From CAZYTX01 sp964650485 (lineage in GTDB: Bacteria > RBG-13-61-14 > DATKZS01), in NCBI GenBank assembly GCA_964650485.1, contig CAZYTX010000004.1, positions 57,093-121,092 of the forward strand: DNA of 64,000 nt. The letters are read 5' to 3'. The number at the start of each line of letters is the position of its first letter. The first letter of the stretch is position 1. A model generated the notes under the pieces. It had not been told where the DNA came from, made no database searches, and was given only the letters and a program-made list of their open reading frames with translations. This document shows positions 33,298 through 42,035 of the stretch, piece by piece. The position numbers and the translations under genes are program-made.

Positions 33298-34698
33298 TCA
33301 ACGTGCATATATTTCAACCCTCCGGTTCAACGGATTTCCATGAACCGGGTCAACGGGCTCCGCAGGTCTTTCCTCCCCATAGTATACCATCCAAATGCGG
33401 TCTTTATCCAGTCCGCTGTTTTCCAGGTAGTCCACCACCGCCTGGGCCCTCTGTTTTGAGAGCAGCACGTTGTAGTCAAAGCTTCCCAACACGCAGGTGT
33501 GACCGGCGACCTTGATGCTCATCTCCCGGCGCTCTTTCAGTATGGACACCGCTTTATCCAGCTTCTCCCTGGCCTCGGGAGTCAGCTCAGATTTGTCTAA
33601 ATTGAAATAAATGGCGGCAAGCTTCGGCGGAAGGGGCTTTTTACTTACAGGCCGTTCCACGGGCGGTCTTTCCACGGGAGGTTTTTCCACGGGCGGCTTT
33701 TCAACGGGAGGTTTTGCCACGGGAGGTATCTTTACCGGGGGCATCTCCATCTCGCGCAATGCGATGATCTCGGGCTCGAGCAGATCAAAGAGCGGGATCA
33801 GGTACAGGTCTTCCTTGCCCAGCCCCCCTCTGGTGTCGGAGCTGAAGTATGCGAACTCGCCCCCCGCGGGGATGGACAGGTACATGTCGTCATCGTCGGT
33901 GTTTACGAAGCTTACGGGCTCGGGCTCCGCGAACTCTGCAAACCCTATCCGCTTTGACTTGTAGATGTCCGCGCCTCCCATTGACTGATGACCGTTCGAG
34001 CTGAAGTAGAGGGTCTCCTCCGCAGGGTGGTAAAAGGCTATGCCTTCCCATCCCGACGTGTTCACGGGCTCTCCCAGGTTCACGGCCTGGCCCCATGAGC
34101 CGTCCTCATTCATCGGGCACATCCAGATGTCGTAGCTGGCCTCATCCGGGAGCCTCTTCGGCCCTTCACCGGGAATGCCCCCTTTCCTGGTGGAAGCGAA
34201 GAAGAGCACGTTGTTAACGTAATCCCAGCTTGCGTTGGCATCGGAGTACTTGCTTTTTATGGGAGAGGGGAGAGGGACCGGCTTCCTCCAGGAGTCCTGC
34301 GAGCGCATCTCGCTCGTGTAGATGTCGCAGAAACCCTGCTCCACGGATTTGCAGTAGGTGATGTACAGGTAAACCCTTCCGTCCTCCTCCACCACGCAAT
34401 CAGGCCCTTCATTCGCGGACGTATTTATGGGCGCCCCCGGGTTCCTGGGACGCGTCCATTTATTGTCCCTCCATTCGGAGACCCATACATCCTGTCCCCC
34501 CATTCCGCCGGGCCTGTCGGAGGTGAAAAACAGCATGTTGCCGTCCGCGGTGACAACGGGGCCGAAATCCGAGTGCGGGGAATTGACATCCGGTCCCAGG
34601 TTATCCACGTTCGGTGAAAGGGCTATAGCGTTTTTACAAATCATTGAAAAACCTGCAATTAACACTATAGTCAACACAAGCCTCGCCAGCTTTTCCAT
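33298..34698 (-). CDS. PD40 beta-propeller with Pro-rich linker and variant OmpA domain
   Basis: Paralogue of 466 residues: signal peptide, PD40 propeller (DFGPVVTADGNMLFFTSDRP, TLYFSSNGHQSMGGADIY), a linker of repeated PPVEK/PPVER units near 320-355, and an OmpA-type domain (IYFNLDKSELTPEA, LSKQRAQAVVDYL, NPLNRRVEIY). In the domain's key motif the usual GHTD is GHTC, so the Asp expected to contact diaminopimelate is replaced by Cys, while the Arg is kept. It lacks the regulatory-like domain. It is first in the cluster and may be anchored by other means. Confidence 0.88.
   Translation of the reverse strand: MEKLARLVLTIVLIAGFSMICKNAIALSPNVDNLGPDVNSPHSDFGPVVTADGNMLFFTSDRPGGMGGQDVWVSEWRDNKWTRPRNPGAPINTSANEGPDCVVEEDGRVYLYITYCKSVEQGFCDIYTSEMRSQDSWRKPVPLPSPIKSKYSDANASWDYVNNVLFFASTRKGGIPGEGPKRLPDEASYDIWMCPMNEDGSWGQAVNLGEPVNTSGWEGIAFYHPAEETLYFSSNGHQSMGGADIYKSKRIGFAEFAEPEPVSFVNTDDDDMYLSIPAGGEFAYFSSDTRGGLGKEDLYLIPLFDLLEPEIIALREMEMPPVKIPPVAKPPVEKPPVEKPPVERPPVERPVSKKPLPPKLAAIYFNLDKSELTPEAREKLDKAVSILKERREMSIKVAGHTCVLGSFDYNVLLSKQRAQAVVDYLENSGLDKDRIWMVYYGEERPAEPVDPVHGNPLNRRVEIYAR
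33651..33744. repeat. 15-base tandem repeat coding for PPVEK/PPVER linker
   Basis: Variants of a 15-base unit (ACGGGAGGTTTTTCC on the plus strand) repeat about six times in frame, coding for the proline-rich linker of the PD40-OmpA protein. Such tracts vary in copy number easily. Confidence 0.6.
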
Positions 34699-34783
34699 TA
34701 ATACCCCCTATGTTCAAACCTCTATTTGCTAACGCACGGAAATAAAACTTCCTGGAATTTTATATCATTGTGCGAGATACATG

Positions 34784-35638
34784 TCAATACCCGGACCGTT
34801 CCTCGGACCGTTCCTCTCCCCGACTCGATTCATGCTCTTTTACCTGGCAAATCCTTGACTTCAAGTTGAGCCAGCTCATGTAATTCACTATCAGCATGGT
34901 GCGCCACCAGAAGGCCACGGAGCTCATGACCGAAAGCTCTCTCACCCGGGTCTTTCTCACCAGTTCCTCTCCGCCTACCCTGCTTATGATGGACACCCAC
35001 TTTGTCCTCTGGTCCTCCGCCACCAGCACAGGCCCAAACCCCAACATGAGGTAGTGCTTTATAGCGGGGATGCGGTAATCCTCGGTCTGGAGCATGGCGT
35101 TCTTAAACCCCTCCTGCTTGAACCTTTGCAGGCAGGCCACGGTGAGCCAGTAGCCCAGGCCCTGCCCGCAATGGTCCTTCTTGATTCCCAACATGTGAAT
35201 GTAGCCGCACTCGCGGCTCACGCCGGGCCATTGGAAGGCAGAGGCCGAACCCACGGGCAGGCCCCGGAAGCAAAGGAAGAGCACCCTCTCCGGCCGGAAA
35301 CCGAAGTGGGGGAGAAAGAGCGCCCGGAACCTATGCGCGCTCCAGTAGGGAGTGAAAGCCTCGCTCATGATCTCACCCCATGCCTGCTCGTCACCCGGCT
35401 GAAAATGCCGCAGCCCGTACCCCAGCGGAAGCCTGATCTCGGGAATGCCTTCCAGGTCGGGCCTTAGCATCTCCAGTTGAGGGAACTGGTAATCGGAGCG
35501 GCCGTGTACGGGCTCGAAATCGAACGCGGCCTCTCTTGCCGGCAGGTTTTTATCCATTCCCCTGAGTTCATTCAATGATAACAGACAAGGCCCGCGTACA
35601 TCAAACAAAGGCAGGCCTATACCTTGGCCCGCTTCCAT
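34784..35638 (-). CDS. GNAT-family acetyltransferase
   Basis: A 284-residue protein whose central part is a GNAT domain: GLRHFQPGDEQAWGEIMSEA begins the fold, and YIHMLGIKKDHCGQGLGYWL has the acetyl-CoA loop, followed by LQTEDYRIPAIKHYLMLGF. The pattern resembles mycothiol synthase-like GNATs, without proof of function. The C-terminal 60 residues are basic and then highly charged. The start at 35638 overlaps the MATE gene by 22 bases; ATG 35557 (MDKNLPAREAAF) is an equally possible start. It is probably co-transcribed with the MATE gene. Confidence 0.75.
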   Translation of the reverse strand: MEAGQGIGLPLFDVRGPCLLSLNELRGMDKNLPAREAAFDFEPVHGRSDYQFPQLEMLRPDLEGIPEIRLPLGYGLRHFQPGDEQAWGEIMSEAFTPYWSAHRFRALFLPHFGFRPERVLFLCFRGLPVGSASAFQWPGVSRECGYIHMLGIKKDHCGQGLGYWLTVACLQRFKQEGFKNAMLQTEDYRIPAIKHYLMLGFGPVLVAEDQRTKWVSIISRVGGEELVRKTRVRELSVMSSVAFWWRTMLIVNYMSWLNLKSRICQVKEHESSRGEERSEERSGY

Positions 35639-37041
35639 TTACCGGACTTCAGCCGAAGCGACATGATAAGGATGCGCAGGAAAAGGTCGGGGAACATGGA
35701 GCACCATATAATAAACACCGGCGGATGGAAAAGGTGGTACAAGAGAGCGGCCAGCAGTATTCTGCCGCCGTAGACCCCGACCGCACTTCCGATCAAGGGC
35801 CACATGGTGTCACCCGAGCCCCGCAGGCCGCCGGCTATGGGGAAAGACATGCCCATGAGCGGCATGGCGTATGCGAGGACCAAAATGAAATCCCGGGCGT
35901 GGCTTATGGACTCGGGGTTGAGCTCTCTGAAGAAGAAGGACAGGACCCGGGGTGTGACAAACAGGGAGACCAACGCGGACACTGCCCCCATGAAGATGAA
36001 GCCGAGAAGGGCCGCGCGCCTGAAGCTGGCCTCCGCCCTCCTGTGCCTGCCGGCGCCCACTGCCTGGCCGATCATGGTGGTGGCCGCGGTCTGGAAGCCG
36101 AAGGTGGGGGTCTGGGCCAGCATGAGCAGGGTGACACCGGAGAAGTAGCCGGCAAGCGCCTCCTCCCCGTAAGAGGTTATCACCCGGACGTAGATGAGCA
36201 GCCCGAGCTGGATCAGAATCCACTCGGTGGCTGACGGGATACCGATCTTGAATATGGCCATGCCCGTTTTAAGGCTCGGCCTCCACCCCCTGGCCGGGAT
36301 CTTTATCACGGTCTTGTTCAATGCGAATATGGACGCAAGAAGCAGGGTGAAGACGAAAAAAGAGATGTCTATGGCCAGCGCAGCGCCCGCGGTGCCCAGG
36401 GCGGGTAGCCCCATCCTGCCGAGGATCAGGCCGTAGGCCAGGATCAAGGACAGGATGCCCATGATCACGCCAGCGACCATGGGGGTCCTGGTGTCGCCCG
36501 CTCCCCTGAGACACGATGCCAGGAAGAAGCCGGGTGTGATAAAGGGCACGGCTATGAACAGGAAGAACAGGAACCGCTCCCCTTCTCTCGCGGTCTCCGG
36601 GTCGGTGCCCATGAGGCTGAAGAGCACCTTGTGCAGGGAGAGCCCCACCCCGCTTATTACCAGGCTCAACATGAACCCGAACATGAGGCTCTGCTGGCCC
36701 ACCTGGCCCGCCCTCTTCTTGTTGCCCATGCCCCAGTTCTGGGCCACCAGTGCGGTGTTGCCCACACCGATGGCTGCAATGACCGTGATTATAACGAAGA
36801 AGACCATCATGCCGATGTTGACGCTGTTGAATGCCTCTTCTCCCAACTGGCTGATGATGACCCTGGAGGCGAAGCTGACCATGGCGTTCAGGCCCTGGCC
36901 GATCAGCACCGGCCAGGCAAGCCGCCAGAACTCGCGGTAGATCCAGGCGATCTCTTGCCCTGGGACGTCGTCCTGGAACAGCAGCATGGGCTGGACCCCT
37001 TCCCTGTTTTCCACGGACACTGGATGGTCGTAATCCGGCAT
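35617..37041 (-). CDS. MATE-family multidrug efflux transporter
   Basis: A 474-residue membrane protein with two six-helix halves. Features are FWRLAWPVLIGQGLNAMVSF in helix 1, ALVAQNWGMGNKKRAGQ after helix 2, and the corresponding second-half segment TTMIGQAVGAGRHRRAEASF. Family members export cationic drugs or metabolites in exchange for Na+ or H+. The overlapping GNAT downstream could modify a related compound, but there is no direct evidence. Confidence 0.9.
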   Translation of the reverse strand: MPDYDHPVSVENREGVQPMLLFQDDVPGQEIAWIYREFWRLAWPVLIGQGLNAMVSFASRVIISQLGEEAFNSVNIGMMVFFVIITVIAAIGVGNTALVAQNWGMGNKKRAGQVGQQSLMFGFMLSLVISGVGLSLHKVLFSLMGTDPETAREGERFLFFLFIAVPFITPGFFLASCLRGAGDTRTPMVAGVIMGILSLILAYGLILGRMGLPALGTAGAALAIDISFFVFTLLLASIFALNKTVIKIPARGWRPSLKTGMAIFKIGIPSATEWILIQLGLLIYVRVITSYGEEALAGYFSGVTLLMLAQTPTFGFQTAATTMIGQAVGAGRHRRAEASFRRAALLGFIFMGAVSALVSLFVTPRVLSFFFRELNPESISHARDFILVLAYAMPLMGMSFPIAGGLRGSGDTMWPLIGSAVGVYGGRILLAALLYHLFHPPVFIIWCSMFPDLFLRILIMSLRLKSGKWKRAKV

Positions 37042-37082
37042 ATCAAGTAAGGTTCCCTTTGCAGGCGGTGATCAGGCGGAGA

Positions 37083-37757
37083 TTATATCGGCTGCCAGGC
37101 GCCCGCCCATGACTGGACTATTATAAAGCAGAAGTTGCCCGCTGTATGGGCAAGAACCGGAACGGCTATTGACCCTGACCTCTCCCGCAAGAAGCCGAAG
37201 AGAAGCCCCGGGAAAAAAACCAGCAGCCGGCCGGGAGAGGGCTCGATTATGAAATGCGCTCCCGCGAACATGAGCGCGGCAATAAACAGGCCCGGCCCCG
37301 CCTGCGCTCTCAATAACCGCGTAGTCCCCAGCACCTGGTTCAACCTCCCCTGGAGCCAGCCCCGGAAAAAGAGCTCCTCCGGGAGCGACACCCCCAGAAG
37401 CTGCCACACCAGCAGGCCGGCGAGGTGGCCCGGCCAACTGATGTCAAGCTCAACCCCCATGACCAGGCGTGCCAGAAAAATCCACCCCAGAAGGAACAGG
37501 GGCAGGATTATAAACAGGTAGAGGCTAAAGTCCAGTGCTACGGTCTTCCAGGCCGGCTTGCAAAGGCCCACCGGGGAGAGGTCCTGGTCCGTTGCTGCCA
37601 CCGCTATCAGGGGAGCGTAGAGGAAGAAGCCGGGAGCAAGCCAAAGGCTTATGATGCTCGTAGCCCTTGGGCTTTGTGAATAAATAAGCGCCGCCAGCGC
37701 GGCCCCGGTGATTATCGTCACCTCGATGGTGGTCTTTGCCCGGGACCGGACGTACAT
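37083..37757 (-). CDS. CPBP-family intramembrane metalloprotease (CAAX-like)
   Basis: A 224-residue protein with six or so membrane helices and the ABI/CPBP motifs: SLPEELFFRGWLQG (EExxxR), AGAHFIIEP with His, and VLAHTAGNF with the final His. Members cleave membrane proteins or bacteriocin-related peptides; the target is unknown. It starts 12 bases from the end of the zinc-ribbon gene and precedes the MATE gene. Confidence 0.85.
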   Translation of the reverse strand: MYVRSRAKTTIEVTIITGAALAALIYSQSPRATSIISLWLAPGFFLYAPLIAVAATDQDLSPVGLCKPAWKTVALDFSLYLFIILPLFLLGWIFLARLVMGVELDISWPGHLAGLLVWQLLGVSLPEELFFRGWLQGRLNQVLGTTRLLRAQAGPGLFIAALMFAGAHFIIEPSPGRLLVFFPGLLFGFLRERSGSIAVPVLAHTAGNFCFIIVQSWAGAWQPI

Positions 37758-37769
37758 GCGATCTTCCCA

Positions 37770-38117
37770 TTAATGGAAGTGGATGTCTTCCAGGTGAACC
37801 TCCATGAATCTTGAGAGGAAGCCCCTGCTCTTCCTGCCGTGAAGCAGGAGCTCGAGCTCCCCCTGGTCCAGCCACACGCCTTTGCAGCTTTCGCACTGGT
37901 CTATGGCAACGTCCTGGTAGCTTTTCTCGGAAAGCTCGTGCCCGCACTTGGGGCACTTCATCCAGTGGGCTTGTTTCAGGTTTTCGTCCCTCATATCCTG
38001 GCGCTGTTTGTCAAGCTTCTCTCTAAGCTTCTTACGAAGATCGAGCTCTTTTTGCGCAAAGTACTCGCTCTCCATGTCTCTTGGCTGATGCATTTTAGGG
38101 TCCTTTTCACCGGCCAT
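37770..38117 (-). CDS. Zinc-ribbon (TFIIB-type) protein
   Basis: A 115-residue protein. The first half is a charged, probably coiled-coil helix (KELDLRKKLREKLDKQRQDM). The second half is a zf-TFIIB ribbon: MKCPKCGHELSE and QCESCKGVWLDQGELELLL, with two CxxC pairs about 25 residues apart. Proteins with this ribbon are common in Desulfobacterota but not functionally defined. It is followed by the CPBP protease gene. Confidence 0.8.
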   Translation of the reverse strand: MAGEKDPKMHQPRDMESEYFAQKELDLRKKLREKLDKQRQDMRDENLKQAHWMKCPKCGHELSEKSYQDVAIDQCESCKGVWLDQGELELLLHGRKSRGFLSRFMEVHLEDIHFH

Positions 38118-38252
38118 TGCCTACACCTCCAATAACTTTACTTCCCGCACCGGTCACGGCCTGAATATATCACAGCTTTAATTCCGGGTCTAATAAGCTT
38201 TCTGAACTTTAGAACTTTTCACCCCGCAGACGCAAGCATTGGTCTGGATTAA

Positions 38253-40508
38253 TCAATCAAGGAGCTCCAGGCTTGCGTACTTTGCCATGAACTTCTTGGC
38301 CCCCTTTGCAAATCGCACCACCACCTTGAGCTTCTCGCCCGAGCCCTCCAGCCGCTCGACCGTGCCGTTGCCATGGCTGGGATGGCGCACACGGTCGCCC
38401 GGCCTGAGCCTGGCAGCGTGGTCCTGCCCGTAATCAGGCTGCTGGTCATAGTCCGGGGCCGGTTCCTCGTAGACTATCTCCGAGTCGCCGAAGTCCATGG
38501 ACCGCGGGGGCTCTGCCTTCACTCCCCTCTTCCTGGCCGGCCTTCTTATCCTGCCTCTGCCTTTTATCCTGTGCACGTACTCCTTTGGTATCTCGGCCAG
38601 GAACCTTGACGGGTCCGACCTTTGTCTCCTCCCCTGGAAAGACCTGGACGCAGGATAGCTTAGATACAGAAGCTCCATGGCACGCGTCATGCCCACGTAG
38701 CAAAGCCTGCGCTCTTCCTCCAAAGCGTGCGTGTTCTCGTCCTTGCCCTCCAACAATGCGCGGGGGTGCGGGAACAGACCCTCCACCATGCCCACCATGA
38801 ACACGATGCGGAACTCGAGCCCCTTGGCGCTGTGGAGCGTCATCAGGTTGAGCTTTCCAGAGACAGGGTCGAACCTGTCAATGTCAGCCACAAGCGAGAC
38901 CTTCTCCAAAAAGCCGGCCAAGCCGGGCTCTTCGGACCGGGACTCGTGGTCCACCATCGCGTTCACCAGCTCATCCAGGTTCTCAAGGCGCACCGAAGCC
39001 TCCAGGGTGCCCTCGTCCTCCAGCATGGACTTGTACCCGGACTTCTCCATCACCGCAACCGCAAGTGCCGGGAGCGGGCCGGACTTCATGGATGAGAGTT
39101 CATCCATGAGCTCGATGAACCAAAGGAGCCCGGCCCGGGACTTCTTCGCTATTGATTTATCCCGGGAGCAGGCATCGATCGCCGAGAGCCAGTCCGAGCC
39201 CTGTTCGCGCTTCTTAGCGGCCACGGCCTCCACAGTCTTATCCCCGATGCCCCGGGCCGGCACGTTAATGATCCTCATCAGGCTCACCTCGTCGCCCGGG
39301 TTCTCAAGGAACTTGAGATAGGCCAGCACGTCCTTTATCTCCTTGCGGTCGTAAAAACCAGGCCCCCCGTAAACAGCGTATGGCAGCTCCTCCTGACGGA
39401 GATGATCCTCGAACACCCGGGACTGGGCATGGGTGCGGTAGAAAACCGCCACCTCCGAGAGCCTGACCCCCATGGACCTCAGCCGACGGACCTCCTCGAT
39501 CAACCACCGGGCCTCGTCGTGCTCATCCTGCGCAGGGTAATCGCGGACCAGCTCACCCTCCGGGTTAGACGTCCAAAGCTTCTTTGCCTTGCGCTCGAAA
39601 TTATGGCTTATAAGAGCGCTCGCAGCCTCGATGATGCTCCGGGTGCTGCGGTAGTTCTCTTCCAGAAGCACCACCCGGGTGTTTTTAAAGTCCTCCTCGA
39701 AGTAAAGGATGTTTGTTATGTCCGCGCCGCGCCAACTGTATATGGACTGGTCCTCGTCGCCCACCACGCACACGTTCCCGGAATCGCCGGCAAACAGCTT
39801 GACCAAAAGGTACTGCACCCGGTTGGTGTCCTGGTACTCGTCAACCATGATGAAAGAGAAGCGTGAGGAGTACTCTTCCAGCACCTCGGGGAACTCGCGG
39901 AAGAGCCGGCAGGTGAGGAGCAGCAGGTCACCGAAATCCACCGCGTTCGAACCCATGAGCCTTTGCCCGTAGTCCAGGATGAGGGGCTTGTAAAGCCTTA
40001 CCCGGGGGTCGGGGAAATCATCCAGCGAGTCCTTGTCAAGGGCGCTCCTCTTCACCCGGTCAATAAGAGATCGTATCATCTTGGGGCTCACCATCTTGGG
40101 GTCGTACCCGTTGTCCTTTATCACCCTCTTTAAAAGGCTCACCTGGTCAATGTCGTCGTAGATGACGAAGCTCCTCTCGTACCCCAGCCGGTCAATGTGC
40201 TTCCTCAGGATGCGGGCCCCCAGGCTGTGGAAGGTGGACACCCAGATGCCAAGGGAGTCCACGCCCAAAAGGCCCTCCACCCTGGAGTGCATCTCCTCCG
40301 CGGCCTTGTTGGTAAAAGTCACAGCAAGGATGTTCGAGGGGTCCACGCCCTGGTCGCGGACGAGGTGTGCCATGCGGTGGATGATGACCCGGGTCTTGCC
40401 CGAGCCGGCCCCGGCGATGATCAGCAGCGGGCCCTCTCCGTGCTCCACCGCCTCGAGCTGGTGCGGGTTCAGCCCCGAAAGCCAGGGCTTGCCATTTCTT
40501 TCCCTCAT
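38253..40508 (-). CDS. UvrD/PcrA-family DNA helicase
   Basis: A superfamily 1A 3'-5' helicase of 751 residues for repair or replication. The motifs are complete: LNPHQLEAVEHGEGPLLIIA (Q motif), AGAGSGKT (Walker A), TFTNKAAEEM, VDEYQDTN (Walker B), GDEDQSIYSWRGA, LEENYRSTRSI, TLHSAKGLEF and YVGMTRA. The C-terminus (RVRHPSHGNGTVERL, ending KYASLELL) is the small Tudor-like domain of PcrA/UvrD that binds RNA polymerase. ATG 40508 shares bases with the dut stop (TGATG), so this is preferred over a GTG at 40511. Confidence 0.95.
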   Translation of the reverse strand: MRERNGKPWLSGLNPHQLEAVEHGEGPLLIIAGAGSGKTRVIIHRMAHLVRDQGVDPSNILAVTFTNKAAEEMHSRVEGLLGVDSLGIWVSTFHSLGARILRKHIDRLGYERSFVIYDDIDQVSLLKRVIKDNGYDPKMVSPKMIRSLIDRVKRSALDKDSLDDFPDPRVRLYKPLILDYGQRLMGSNAVDFGDLLLLTCRLFREFPEVLEEYSSRFSFIMVDEYQDTNRVQYLLVKLFAGDSGNVCVVGDEDQSIYSWRGADITNILYFEEDFKNTRVVLLEENYRSTRSIIEAASALISHNFERKAKKLWTSNPEGELVRDYPAQDEHDEARWLIEEVRRLRSMGVRLSEVAVFYRTHAQSRVFEDHLRQEELPYAVYGGPGFYDRKEIKDVLAYLKFLENPGDEVSLMRIINVPARGIGDKTVEAVAAKKREQGSDWLSAIDACSRDKSIAKKSRAGLLWFIELMDELSSMKSGPLPALAVAVMEKSGYKSMLEDEGTLEASVRLENLDELVNAMVDHESRSEEPGLAGFLEKVSLVADIDRFDPVSGKLNLMTLHSAKGLEFRIVFMVGMVEGLFPHPRALLEGKDENTHALEEERRLCYVGMTRAMELLYLSYPASRSFQGRRQRSDPSRFLAEIPKEYVHRIKGRGRIRRPARKRGVKAEPPRSMDFGDSEIVYEEPAPDYDQQPDYGQDHAARLRPGDRVRHPSHGNGTVERLEGSGEKLKVVVRFAKGAKKFMAKYASLELLD

Positions 40509-40957
40509 CACACTCCCGTATGTCCGAACCCGCCTTCGGACCTCTCAGTGGCCTCCAGCTCCGGGGCCTCCTCCCACGAAACCTCCGTCACCCTGCCGGC
40601 AACCAACTGGGCGATCCTGTCGCCGGCGCGCACCTGGAAAGGCTCATCACCCAGGTTCATGAGCAGCACCTTGAGCTCGCCCCGAAAGTCCGAGTCTATG
40701 GTCCCGGGGGAGTTGGGCAGTATGATCCCGCGGTTTATGGCCAGACCCGAGCGGGGCCTCACCTCGACCTCGCAGCCCAGCGGTATCTCCAGCGCCATAC
40801 CGGTCGGTATGGCAGCCCTCTCCCCGGGCAGGAGGACAACCGGCTCCGGGTTTGCCGCGCAAACGTCGTACCCCGCGGCCCCTCGGGTCTTCCGGCTGGG
40901 GAGCGGGACCCGCTCGCAGCCCGGCAGCCGCAGCACCCTGATCCTTATCTTCTCCAT
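40508..40957 (-). CDS. dut: dUTP diphosphatase
   Basis: Hydrolyses dUTP to dUMP, limiting uracil in DNA and supplying dTMP synthesis. All five trimeric dUTPase motifs are visible: AGYDVCA, RPRSGLAINRGI, GTIDSDFRGE, AGDRIAQLV and the C-terminal SEGGFGHTG. Upstream ATGs at 40969 and 41005 are possible; 40957 (MEKIRIRVLRL) is chosen because it gives the normal N-terminus, and none has a clear ribosome binding site. It is followed by the uvrD-type gene through a TGATG junction. Confidence 0.93.
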   Translation of the reverse strand: MEKIRIRVLRLPGCERVPLPSRKTRGAAGYDVCAANPEPVVLLPGERAAIPTGMALEIPLGCEVEVRPRSGLAINRGIILPNSPGTIDSDFRGELKVLLMNLGDEPFQVRAGDRIAQLVAGRVTEVSWEEAPELEATERSEGGFGHTGV

Positions 40958-41042
40958 GTGGCCGCTCATGGCCCGCAATCTATACCGAGGCTCCATGATT
41001 TGCAAAGCCGCCCGATAAAAAGCATCATGGATCAGTAAAGCC

Positions 41043-42035
41043 GTGAACGGTGACCATGTAAATACTCACGTTGCCAACGAGCCAGCGGAAGAGCGGCCCG
41101 GGCTCGACATGCTGGTGGGGGCCTCGAATGCCATGAACGAGGTGTTCGGGCACATCCGGCAGGCGGCCAGCACCGACATGCCGGTGCTGCTGCTTGGCGA
41201 GACCGGCACCGGCAAGGACCTGGCAGCCTATGCCATCCACAAGCTCAGCCATCGGAGCGAGGGGCCTTACGTGCCGGTCAACCTTGGGTCCCTGCCATCG
41301 GAGCTGGTCCCCAGCGAGCTGTTCGGGTACGAGAAAGGCGCTTTTACCGGGGCTTCCAGCCGGAGCAAGGGAAAGTTCGAGATGGCCCACACCGGCACCA
41401 TCTTCCTGGACGAGATCGGGACCATTGACGAGAAGGTGCAGGTTAGCCTGCTTCGGCTCATCGAATACAAGAAGTTCCACCGCCTGGGCGGCAAGAAGGC
41501 CATATCCACGGACATGCGCCTTATAGCCGCCACCAACCAGGACCTGTCCGAGGCCTTGAAGACCGGGGCCTTCCGCGAGGACCTCTACTATCGGCTGGAC
41601 GTGTTCAGGATAGTGATGCCCCCACTCAGGGACAGGCCGGATGACATCCCCCTGCTGGTGGACGAGTTCATACAAAGGTACAACAAGTGGCTGGAAAAAG
41701 AGATCAAGGGGATGGACACGGACTGCATGGCTGCGCTGCAGAACTATGCATGGCCGGGAAACGTGCGCGAGCTGAAAAACGTGATCCAGAGGGCCATGCT
41801 GGTGGCTGACACGGACACCATTGAGCCGGAGCACCTGCCACCGAGGTTCAGGCCGGAAAAGCTCTCGCCATCCAGCGTGACCTTCGAGGTGGGCGCCACA
41901 TTGCAGGAGGTGGAAAAGCAGATGATAGCGAGGACCATCCAGGCTGCCCGGGGCAACAAGAGGCAGGCGGCCGAGCTTCTGGGCATCAGCCGGCGGGCGC
42001 TTTACAACAAGCTGGAAAAATACAAGCTGAAATAA
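41043..42035 (+). CDS. Sigma-54-dependent transcription activator without sensory domain
   Basis: An NtrC-class activator of 330 residues. The AAA+ core starts within 25 residues of the N-terminus, so there is no receiver, PAS or other input domain. It has Walker A (GETGTGKD), the sigma-54 contact loop GAFTGA (YEKGAFTGASS), Walker B (GTIFLDEIG), the Arg finger region FREDLYYRLDVF, WPGNVRELKN, and a Fis-type HTH (NKRQAAELLGISRRALYNKL). The GTG start at 41043 is the only candidate. A sigma-54 promoter lies 300 bases downstream, so it probably drives the betaine operon. How it senses the signal is open. Confidence 0.93.
   Translation: MNGDHVNTHVANEPAEERPGLDMLVGASNAMNEVFGHIRQAASTDMPVLLLGETGTGKDLAAYAIHKLSHRSEGPYVPVNLGSLPSELVPSELFGYEKGAFTGASSRSKGKFEMAHTGTIFLDEIGTIDEKVQVSLLRLIEYKKFHRLGGKKAISTDMRLIAATNQDLSEALKTGAFREDLYYRLDVFRIVMPPLRDRPDDIPLLVDEFIQRYNKWLEKEIKGMDTDCMAALQNYAWPGNVRELKNVIQRAMLVADTDTIEPEHLPPRFRPEKLSPSSVTFEVGATLQEVEKQMIARTIQAARGNKRQAAELLGISRRALYNKLEKYKLK

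Noticed and set aside
33651..33744. Possible CRISPR-like or regulatory tandem repeat
   Set aside because: The units are contiguous 15-base steps in frame with a proline-rich linker of an exported protein, with no spacers.
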